From Candidatus Coatesiibacteriota bacterium (GTDB lineage: Bacteria > Oederibacteriota > CAKKQC01): a stretch of 6,510 nt of DNA. The notes beneath the pieces are model-generated. The model was not told the origin of the DNA and ran no database searches. It saw nothing but the letters and a program-made list of their open reading frames with translations. A program made the translations under genes and the position numbers. This document shows positions 1-5,918 of the stretch, one piece after another. The number at the start of each line of letters is the position of its first letter. Position 1 is the stretch's first letter. The stretch lies in the NCBI GenBank assembly GCA_023265785.1, contig JAHFSL010000146.1, positions 1 through 6,510 on the forward strand, in the 5' to 3' direction.

Positions 1-1
1 C

Positions 2-2191
2 CGGGTCGCATTCGCCGCCTTCCTCCTCCTCCTCCCCTGGATGTTCACCCCGGTCACCCAGCCGGATGGCTGGGAGTATTTCCTCGCCGGGCCGGAGCGG
101 TGGCTGGCCCGGCACGGCCACTCCACGACACTGGTCTCGGCACCGCTCCTGCACCCGTTCCTGTGCGAACTGCCGAATGTCTATCCCGTCTGGCTGGGGC
201 TGGACGCGGCCGTCAAGTGGCTCGACGGGCTCGGCCTGCTGTGCGGCCTCGCGGCCGCCGCGGGCGTCGCCGCCCCCGGCGCCGAAGGCTGGGCCTTGCT
301 GGTGGCCGCCACCGCCTCCACCCCCATGCTCCTGCTGACCTCGGGCAAGAACGAGGGCCTGCTCGCGGGATATCTTCTTCTCTCGTGGGCGGCGGGCGCC
401 GCCCGGCTGCGGGCGCGGTCCGGCTGGGCCGCCAGCGGCGCGCTGGCCGGGCTCGCGCTCGGGGGCAAGTACCTCTCGCTCCTTAACGCCGCATGGATTC
501 CCCTCGCGCTGGGCTGGCGGAGCGGCGGGGCGAAGGGAGGGCTCCGCCGGCTGGTGCTCTGGGGGACGCTGGCGCTCCTGCCCCTCCTGCCCTGGCTGGC
601 CCGGGCCTGGGCCGTGACCGGCGACCCGGGCTACCCGGTCCTGGGCGGCATGATCCCCTCGCTGGTGGGTATGACGGACCCGCGCAACATGGCGGTGTTT
701 CACCTGACCGCCTACATTGACCGGCCGGACGGCACCGCCCCCTGGTGGCTTGTCCTGGGTCTCATCAAGGAGCACGCGGCGCTGGCCGCCCTCCTGCCGG
801 TCCTGCTCGCCGCCGGGGGCCCGGGCGGCCGGACCGCGGCGGCGCTGACCGGCATCACCTGGATCTGGTGGCAGGCCTTCGTCAGCCCGCAGACCGAGCG
901 CTGGGCCTTCCCCGTCACCGTGGTCCTGCTCCTGGCCACGGGCGGGGTCCTGGCCGGCCAGGCCGCACGCGGTGGTCTCCGGCGGGCCGGAGTTGCCGGA
1001 GCCCTCCTGCTGGCCTGGGCGTACGGATTCGAGCGGCAGTGCCTGGGTCCCAGCCCCCTGCCGGTCCTGTTGGGCGGCGAAACGCGGGGCGCCTTCACCG
1101 CCCGGGCGATGTCCACGCTGGCCGAGGCTCGGGACTGGGCGGCGGCACACCCCGTGGCGGGGGCCACGCTCCTGCTGGGGGAGATGCGCGAGTACGGGTT
1201 TGCCAAGCCGTGCTGGGCCGCGGGCCAGCACGCCGATGGCCGGACGCCGTTCCTCTGGCACGTGACGAATGAATCCGCGGGGCCGGACGCGCTCATGAAG
1301 ACATTCCGCCAACTCCGCATCGAGCGGATCGTCTACAACCCCGTGCTCGGGCTCAACAACGCCCGGCTGGCCGAGCCGTTCCGCTGGTCCAACCGGCAGG
1401 TGGCGCTCTGGACGGGAGTGTTCGGCCGCCGGTTGACGCTGGAACGGGCGGCCCCGCTGTCCAACCACGCCATGGGCCTCTATCATTTCTACCGCCTGCG
1501 GCACGGCCCGGTGCCGGCGGCCACACCCCTGCTGTTCCACCTGCCGGGCGTGGAAGTGGAGATCGCGGAGGCGCTCCGGCTGGGCAATGAGGAGCATTTC
1601 GCCGCGGCCGTGATGGAGTACCGACGGGCCTTCGCCCGCCTGCCCCGCGTGGGGCACTTCCTGGATGCCGCCGCCTACGCCGCGCGCCGGGCGGGCTTCT
1701 CCGCACTCGCCTGGGATTGGTACCGGCCGGCGTTAGATGCGGGGCTGGTGGACGACGAAAACGCGTTCGGGTACGGCGCCACCGCCCTGCTCACCGGCCG
1801 GGACCGGGAGGCCGTGCGGGGTTTTTCCCGCGCGGCGGCACTCTACCCGGAGTCAGCCACGATCAGCCGGATCATGCTGGCCCGCGCCCGGTTCCTTGTC
1901 GCGCTGACCACGGGGCGGCGGGACCCCCGCGCCGCGGACGGGCAGGTCGCCACGGCCCTGGACGAGGCCGAGGCGCCGCCCGTGCTGGACGACCTGGCCG
2001 AGTACATCGGCCTCCTGCACGCCCTGCGCTCCTGGCTGGACGGGAAGGCCGGTGATCCCGCGGCCGCGGCCGGTGAACTGGCGATCGCCGCACGGACCAA
2101 CCCGGAGGTGGTGGGACTTGCCCCCGCGGCGCTGGTGACCTACCTCCGGGACACCGCCGCCGTCTTCAGGAGCGACACGGGCTCCCGCTGA
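2..2191 (+). CDS. GT-C-type membrane glycosyltransferase-like protein with TPR-like C-terminal tail (5' partial)
   Basis: The reading frame is open to the left edge. The codons before the first ATG (41) encode a hydrophobic run (AFAAFLLLLPW), so the true start is off-window and the ATG at 41 is internal. Counting from that ATG (716 residues), several hydrophobic segments are visible, at about 62-79, 84-122, 129-158, 171-191, 235-258, 266-281, 288-305 and 314-329. The order of motifs matches GT-C/PMT-like membrane transferases: an acidic first periplasmic loop (QPDGWEYF, 7-14), a KNE motif near 103, GGKYLSLL near 141, a TGDPGYP segment (193-199) resembling the 'TGNPvYPf' motif, and ERWAFP (286-291). 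Residues 355-490 look like the periplasmic domain that often follows. Residues 505-610 look like about three degenerate TPR helix pairs. Such enzymes usually move a sugar from a polyprenyl-phosphate carrier to a lipid, glycan or protein; acceptor and sugar are unknown here. The family call is fairly secure and the exact activity is not. Confidence 0.75.
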   Translation, partial: RVAFAAFLLLLPWMFTPVTQPDGWEYFLAGPERWLARHGHSTTLVSAPLLHPFLCELPNVYPVWLGLDAAVKWLDGLGLLCGLAAAAGVAAPGAEGWALLVAATASTPMLLLTSGKNEGLLAGYLLLSWAAGAARLRARSGWAASGALAGLALGGKYLSLLNAAWIPLALGWRSGGAKGGLRRLVLWGTLALLPLLPWLARAWAVTGDPGYPVLGGMIPSLVGMTDPRNMAVFHLTAYIDRPDGTAPWWLVLGLIKEHAALAALLPVLLAAGGPGGRTAAALTGITWIWWQAFVSPQTERWAFPVTVVLLLATGGVLAGQAARGGLRRAGVAGALLLAWAYGFERQCLGPSPLPVLLGGETRGAFTARAMSTLAEARDWAAAHPVAGATLLLGEMREYGFAKPCWAAGQHADGRTPFLWHVTNESAGPDALMKTFRQLRIERIVYNPVLGLNNARLAEPFRWSNRQVALWTGVFGRRLTLERAAPLSNHAMGLYHFYRLRHGPVPAATPLLFHLPGVEVEIAEALRLGNEEHFAAAVMEYRRAFARLPRVGHFLDAAAYAARRAGFSALAWDWYRPALDAGLVDDENAFGYGATALLTGRDREAVRGFSRAAALYPESATISRIMLARARFLVALTTGRRDPRAADGQVATALDEAEAPPVLDDLAEYIGLLHALRSWLDGKAGDPAAAAGELAIAARTNPEVVGLAPAALVTYLRDTAAVFRSDTGSR

Positions 2192-2199
2192 TACCGGAC

Positions 2200-2218
2200 C
2201 GGTCCCGCGTGGGAACCG
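2200..2218. terminator. Imperfect stem-loop between convergent genes
   Basis: CGGTCCC (2200-2206) pairs with GGG-A-ACCG (2211-2218) around a GCGT loop, giving seven base pairs with one bulged A. It lies between the stop of the membrane glycosyltransferase-like gene and the stop of the convergent propeller gene, where a shared terminator is expected. There is no T tract on either side, so it is only a candidate. It overlaps the palindrome GGACCGGTCC (2196-2205), which could form a competing fold. Confidence 0.3.
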
Positions 2219-2230
2219 ACCCGGCGGCCG

Positions 2231-4084
2231 TCAGTGGTGGTTGTTGCCGTTCCCCTGGCTCTTGTCGTCATGATTGATGACAAAGCCGTTCGGGTTGTTG
2301 CCGTTGTGCCAGCCGTTGTCGTGCGGCCCGGCGTCCGCGCCGCCCGCTTCCGCTCCGTTGCCACCGGCTGATCCCGGCGGCGGGGAACCGGCCGACCCAC
2401 CCGGCGTCCCGGCCGCGGCCAATTGCGGGCCGGCCCCGCCGGCCCCGACACCCGCGGGCCCCGCCAGCGGCGATCCGCCACCGGTCCCGGCATCCCAGCC
2501 CACCGGGAAGGCCTTGGCCTGGGCATCATCGCCCTCGGCCGCCGACGCCGTCACCGCCACGCGGTACACGCCCGGGTCCGCCGGCTGGCCGCCACGGTTG
2601 CGCCCGTCCCACGCGAAGGTGGTCGGGCCCGCGGGTACCAGCAGGGTGGCCGGGTCGGTGAGCGCGTTGCCCTCCGCGTCACGGATCGTCCAGGTCACCC
2701 GCGCCGCCGCCCGCACCTCGAGCGACACGAGCAGGTTGCCGGACCGCGAGTCATACGGCATGGGCCCCGCCGCCAGCCGCCGGATGAGCGGCTCGCCCCG
2801 GCGCGCCGTCACCTCGGCACTGCGCACCGACTCCGCGCCGTTGGCCGCGATGGCCGACACCGCATACCCGACATCGCCGGGCAGGAGGGAGTCCGCGAAC
2901 GCGTTGGCGCCCACGGTGCCCACCGCGGCGAAGGTCGCGCCCCGCCGCCGCCACACGCGGTAGCCGGTCACGACCGACCCGTTGGCTGCGGGGGCGGTCC
3001 ACGAGAGCGTCCCCCGGTTTCCGGCCGCCGCCAGCGCCACGTCGGTGGGCGCCTCGGGCGCGGGCAGGAGCGATCCGACCCACGGTCCCGCGACCACCAT
3101 CACCCGGCCGCCCGAGAGCGCGACGCCGTCAATGGCCCCGTGCTCCAGTGCGGCGCTCCAGAGTTTCGCCCCGTCCGCCAGCCGCAGGCCGACGACGGTC
3201 CCCTGCCGGGTGCCGACGTAGACCACCTCGCCTGCGCCCGACACGGTGTTCGGGGTGCCGGCCAGCAGGGTCGTCCAGACCGTCTGCCCGGTCGTCCGGT
3301 CCAACAGCCGCACACTGCCGTCCACCGAGGCGGCGAGCACGCCCGCCTTCGTGACGGCGATCGGCGCCTGCGCCGGCTTGTCGAGCGTGGCCCGCCACCG
3401 CGGCTGGCCCGCCCGGTCCACACTCACCACCTGGCCCGCCAGCGCGACATACGCGCCATCGGCGGCGAGCACGGGCACGGAGGTGATCGGTGAGCCCAGG
3501 TCCGTCAGGAACACGGCGACCCCGTCCGGAGCATTCAGCCCGACAAGTTCCGAGCCGGACCCCACGACCACGAGCGTGCCGTCCACGGCCGGCAGGGTCA
3601 GCGGAGACCCCACCGATGATTCCCACAGCCGATGCCCGTCCGCCTGGTTGAAGGCGTACAGGTGGCCGGTGGAGGTGGAGACATAGACGGCCGTCTGGCC
3701 GATCTGCGGCGTGTGGATCAGGTTGCCGTCCACCCGCGCGGTCCAGCGCAAGCCGCCGGTCAGTGCATCGTAACAGCGGACCTCGGCGGGATCGCGCGCC
3801 TCGTCGTGTTTCCACACGATGGCACCATCCGCCGTCGTCACGCACCAGACATGCAGTTGCACATCCGAGAGGTACGCGTGCCCGAACGCGACGAGCGGGG
3901 CACCCTTCATGGCGCCCGGCAGGGTCGTATCCCAAGCCACCGCGAACGGTGGCGCGAGCGCCTCGCCCGCGAGGTAGCTGGTGCGGCCCAGCCCCGCATA
4001 GGCGGTGGTCCAGTCTTCGGCGGCCACCGGCCGGACGGCCAGCAGTGCCCCAATCACCATCACGCTCCCCAGAACATGGCGCAT
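2231..4084 (-). CDS. Exported PQQ-like beta-propeller protein with Fn3 and FlgD-like Ig domains and Asn/His-rich C-terminus
   Basis: This is a 617-residue protein. Residues 1-22 are a Sec signal peptide with a basic start (MRH), a hydrophobic core and a likely cut at PVAA|EDW. Residues 40-340 form a PQQ/BamB-like propeller: blades end in the recurring 'xDGxxxW' pattern at W91, W114, W154, F192, W230, W270 and W309, with W51 as an earlier candidate. Spacing is 38-40 residues except one step of 23. Residues about 343-428 are a fibronectin type III domain (APTDVAL, GYRVWRR, YAVSAI). Residues about 435-515 match a FlgD-like Ig fold (WTIRDAEGN, AWDGRNRGGQPADPGVYRV). Residues 531-586 are a Gly/Ala/Pro/Ser linker, and 587-617 are rich in Asn and His. 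The start is set by AAGGAGGA just upstream of the ATG. The likely role is a periplasmic or surface scaffold or binding protein; no catalytic signature is visible. Unlike true quinoprotein dehydrogenases, it has the short repeat type only, so cofactor binding is not implied. The divergent TPR gene shares its promoter region. Confidence 0.85.
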   Translation of the reverse strand: MRHVLGSVMVIGALLAVRPVAAEDWTTAYAGLGRTSYLAGEALAPPFAVAWDTTLPGAMKGAPLVAFGHAYLSDVQLHVWCVTTADGAIVWKHDEARDPAEVRCYDALTGGLRWTARVDGNLIHTPQIGQTAVYVSTSTGHLYAFNQADGHRLWESSVGSPLTLPAVDGTLVVVGSGSELVGLNAPDGVAVFLTDLGSPITSVPVLAADGAYVALAGQVVSVDRAGQPRWRATLDKPAQAPIAVTKAGVLAASVDGSVRLLDRTTGQTVWTTLLAGTPNTVSGAGEVVYVGTRQGTVVGLRLADGAKLWSAALEHGAIDGVALSGGRVMVVAGPWVGSLLPAPEAPTDVALAAAGNRGTLSWTAPAANGSVVTGYRVWRRRGATFAAVGTVGANAFADSLLPGDVGYAVSAIAANGAESVRSAEVTARRGEPLIRRLAAGPMPYDSRSGNLLVSLEVRAAARVTWTIRDAEGNALTDPATLLVPAGPTTFAWDGRNRGGQPADPGVYRVAVTASAAEGDDAQAKAFPVGWDAGTGGGSPLAGPAGVGAGGAGPQLAAAGTPGGSAGSPPPGSAGGNGAEAGGADAGPHDNGWHNGNNPNGFVINHDDKSQGNGNNHH

Positions 4085-4090
4085 ACGCGA

Positions 4091-4098
4091 TCCTCCTT
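4091..4098 (-). promoter_or_regulatory. Shine-Dalgarno of the propeller gene
   Basis: The minus strand reads AAGGAGGA, then six bases (TCGCGT), then ATG at 4084. This near-perfect anti-16S match at normal spacing fixes the start codon of the propeller gene. Confidence 0.85.
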
Positions 4099-4114
4099 AC
4101 TGCCCTCTGCGGGC

Positions 4115-4120
4115 ATTATA
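4115..4120 (-). promoter_or_regulatory. Putative -10 box for the propeller gene
   Basis: On the minus strand this is TATAAT, an exact sigma-70-type -10 hexamer inside the only AT-rich island of the neighbourhood. Transcription starting about 7 bases downstream (near 4108) would give a leader of roughly 24 bases containing the Shine-Dalgarno. No good -35 hexamer is visible at 16-18 bases upstream, and the sigma consensus of this organism is unknown. Confidence 0.45.
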
Positions 4121-4124
4121 TAAC
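4119..4124 (+). promoter_or_regulatory. Putative -10 box for the TPR gene
   Basis: TATAAC on the plus strand overlaps the minus-strand TATAAT, making a shared divergent promoter core. It ends only 7 bases before the GTG start at 4132, so initiation at the usual distance would fall on or next to the start codon. A weak -35 candidate, TTACTG, lies at 4097-4102 with a 16-base spacer. Confidence 0.35.
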
Positions 4125-4131
4125 TATTGAG

Positions 4132-5301
4132 GTGAGACTTCCCGTCGCGCTCCTCGCCGCCTGGCTGGCCATCCCCCCGCCCGTATTCGCCCTGCCGGCC
4201 GATGTGGAGCGGCTGGCGGAGCGGGGGGCCGAACAGCTCTACAACCTCGAGTTTTCCGCGGCCTTGGCCACGTTTGAGGAGGTCCGGGTGGCCCATCCCG
4301 GCTACCCCGCGGGGCCGGGCCTGCTGGCCGCGGCCACCTGGTGGCAGGCGCGGTACCGGTTCGAGCCGCCCACCGACGCGACCACGCGGCGGGTGGAGCG
4401 CTGGCTCGACGAAGCCGAGCGCGGGTCGCGGAAGATGATCCGGAGCGCCACGCCCTACGACGCCTGCGAGGGGCGGTTTTTCCTGGGCGGGGCGCTGGGC
4501 GTGCGCGCCCACTGGCAACTCCTGCGGCACAACTGGGTGGAGGCCGCCATTGGGGCGCGCGAAGCCGTCAAGGTGCTGAACCAGTTGTCCGGCTGCACGC
4601 CCTACGGCGACGAGGCGGATTTCGGGCTGGGACTTTATCAATACGCCGCGGCGTCCCTGCCCGCACCGCTCCGCTGGTTGTCCCGGTATGTGGTCGGGGG
4701 TACCGCCACCAAGGATCAGGCGCTCGCCCGGCTGGAGCGGGCCGCCGTGCGGGCGCACTGGACCCGGCACGACGCCCAGGCCACGCTCGTGACGCTCTAT
4801 GACATTTTTGACGGGCGGCCCGACCGTGCCCTGGCCCCCGCGGAACGCCTGCTCCGCGAGCGCCCGCATGCCCCGGTGGCGCACACGCTCCAGGCGCAGG
4901 CGCTCCTGTTCAGCCACCGGTGGACGGAGACGCTGGCCGTGGCCGACCGGGCGATCGCCTGGGCCGGCCGGTCCGGGTCCACCTTCGCCCTGGAAATGTC
5001 GGCCTACCAGTATTTCCGCGGCATGGCCCTGCTGGGGCTGAAACAGCCCCGCGACGCCGAGGTCGCCTTCACGATCGCGATCGGCGCCGGTGGCCGGCCG
5101 CCGTGGATCACCGCGGCGACCGTCAAGCGCGGGGCCGCGCGTGACCTGCTCGGCGACCGGGCCGGAGCGCTCGCCGACTACCGGCACGCCCAGCGGCTGG
5201 CCGATCCCTGGCACCAGGCGCGGCGGGCCAAGCCGTACCTCAAGCGCCCGTTCGCCTGGCCGGATTTCGAGCGCGAACTCACCCCCCACGTGGCGGATTG
5301 A
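4132..5301 (+). CDS. Exported tetratricopeptide-repeat protein
   Basis: This is a 389-residue protein read from GTG at 4132. That start is chosen because it yields a clean signal peptide (R2, hydrophobic 3-14, cut after PPPVFA at 20) and because the frame upstream runs antisense through the propeller gene without an ATG. No Shine-Dalgarno precedes the GTG. The mature protein is alpha-helical and TPR-like: helix pairs near 30-56 (YNLEFSAALATFEEV), 128-152, 195-245 (QALARLERAAVRAHW, then a DRALAPAERLL repeat), 248-280 and 285-360 (ALLGLKQPRDAEVAFTIAI, ARDLLGDRAGALADY). The central segment (GLGLYQYAAASLPAPLRWL, about 165-183, then VVGGTATKDQALARLERAA) resembles bacterial periplasmic TPR proteins with a 'GlGxYxYyadxLP' signature; that link is from memory. 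It is probably a protein-protein interaction module in the periplasm, with no enzymatic motif seen. The rpiB-like gene follows 32 bp later on the same strand, so the two may be co-transcribed. Confidence 0.8.
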   Translation: MRLPVALLAAWLAIPPPVFALPADVERLAERGAEQLYNLEFSAALATFEEVRVAHPGYPAGPGLLAAATWWQARYRFEPPTDATTRRVERWLDEAERGSRKMIRSATPYDACEGRFFLGGALGVRAHWQLLRHNWVEAAIGAREAVKVLNQLSGCTPYGDEADFGLGLYQYAAASLPAPLRWLSRYVVGGTATKDQALARLERAAVRAHWTRHDAQATLVTLYDIFDGRPDRALAPAERLLRERPHAPVAHTLQAQALLFSHRWTETLAVADRAIAWAGRSGSTFALEMSAYQYFRGMALLGLKQPRDAEVAFTIAIGAGGRPPWITAATVKRGAARDLLGDRAGALADYRHAQRLADPWHQARRAKPYLKRPFAWPDFERELTPHVAD

Positions 5302-5333
5302 CCGCCCGGCCGGTGTGAGAGAATGACCGCCCC

Positions 5334-5849
5334 ATGAACTCCTGGATTTCCGCCGGCGGCCGCAAGGTCGCGATCGGCAGTCATGCCGGCCGGGTCCTCT
5401 ACCTCGGGGCCGACCACCGCGGGTTCAAACTCAAGGAGTGGCTCAAGCCACGGCTCCGCCGGCTCGGCTGGAAGGTCGTGGACGTTGGCGCCCACTCGGC
5501 GAAGCGGGTGGACTATCCCGTCTATACGGTCAAGATCGCCCGGGGCGTCTCCCGGAGCGAAGGACGCCGCGCGGTCGGGATCGGGGTGTGCGGCTCGGGG
5601 ATCGGGGTGTGCATCGTCGCCGCCAAGATTCGGGGCGTCCTGCCCGCCATGCCGGCCACGGTCAAGGCGGCCCGCGAGACCCGCACGCACAACAACACCA
5701 ACTTTCTCTCGCTGTCGGCGGACGGGATGAGCCCGGCCCGCGCGCTGGCCATTGCCCGGGCGTGGCTCACCGAGCCGTTCTACGCCGATCCCACCCGCGA
5801 CAGGGCGTACCTGCGGCGATACCTCCAAACCGTGAGGCTGGACCGCTAG
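5334..5849 (+). CDS. rpiB: RpiB/LacAB-family sugar-phosphate isomerase (ribose-5-phosphate isomerase B-like)
   Basis: This is a 171-residue protein. RpiB interconverts ribulose 5-phosphate and ribose 5-phosphate in the cytoplasmic pentose phosphate pathway; family members can also act on other aldose/ketose phosphates. The family landmarks are in order: LGADHRGFKLKE (24-35, with D27 and H28), VDYPVYTVKIA (59-69), VCGSGIG (85-91, with C86 as the expected catalytic Cys), RTHNNTN (117-123, with H119), and an Arg-rich end (155-162). Deviations are visible: the usual 'AANK' after the Cys loop is VAAK, and the usual 'GGR' is SAD (128-130), a variant I associate with RpiBs of several candidate phyla. 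About 20 residues precede the normal first strand and contain KVAIGSHAG, itself RpiB-like. The start at 5334 is the first ATG after an in-frame stop (5316-5318). There is no strong Shine-Dalgarno, but a four-codon ORF (5323-5337) ends overlapping this ATG. Substrate specificity is inferred only. Confidence 0.88.
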   Translation: MNSWISAGGRKVAIGSHAGRVLYLGADHRGFKLKEWLKPRLRRLGWKVVDVGAHSAKRVDYPVYTVKIARGVSRSEGRRAVGIGVCGSGIGVCIVAAKIRGVLPAMPATVKAARETRTHNNTNFLSLSADGMSPARALAIARAWLTEPFYADPTRDRAYLRRYLQTVRLDR

Positions 5850-5858
5850 GACAACGAA

Positions 5859-5885
5859 AGACCGGGAGCATGAGGCTCCCGGTCT
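5859..5885. terminator. Perfect stem-loop between convergent genes, likely bidirectional terminator
   Basis: AGACCGGGAGC (5859-5869) and its exact complement GCTCCCGGTCT (5875-5885) form an 11-bp stem with a five-base loop, ATGAG. It sits 9 bp after the rpiB stop and about 33 bp beyond the stop of the convergent Cys-rich gene. On the minus strand the stem is followed by CTTTCGTTGT, a modest U-rich tail, so intrinsic termination fits the Cys-rich gene best. On the plus strand there is no T tract. Confidence 0.7.
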
Positions 5886-5918
5886 CCCGGCTTGTCGCGC
5901 GGGCTTCCCCGCGATGGA

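Noticed and set aside
19..36. Short CTC/TCC triplet run at the left edge as a microsatellite
   Set aside because: It simply encodes the Leu-rich membrane segment (FLLLLP) with GC-preferred Leu codons.
41..43. ATG at 41 as the true start of the first gene
   Set aside because: The frame is open to the left edge and encodes a hydrophobic segment before this ATG. There is no ribosome site, and homologous GT-C proteins have a first membrane helix before the acidic loop that follows.
712..1320. 202-codon minus-strand open frame inside the glycosyltransferase-like gene
   Set aside because: Its composition is biased to Arg/Ala/Pro/Ser and shows no motif, whereas the plus-strand frame has coherent membrane segments and GT-C motifs.
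2423..3493. 356-codon plus-strand open frame across the propeller gene
   Set aside because: It is Arg/Gly/Pro-rich with no recognisable domains. The minus-strand frame has a signal peptide, propeller repeats, Fn3 and a strong Shine-Dalgarno.
3763..4131. Upstream extension of the TPR gene frame to an ATG at 3763
   Set aside because: This stretch is antisense to the propeller coding region and gives an Arg/Pro-rich low-complexity peptide. The signal peptide begins only at GTG 4132.
4060..5289. 409-codon open frame on the minus strand opposite the TPR gene
   Set aside because: Its translation is Gly/Pro/Arg-biased with no motif, no signal or domain order and no ribosome site. It is the usual antisense shadow of a GC-rich gene, and it would overlap the well-supported TPR and propeller genes.
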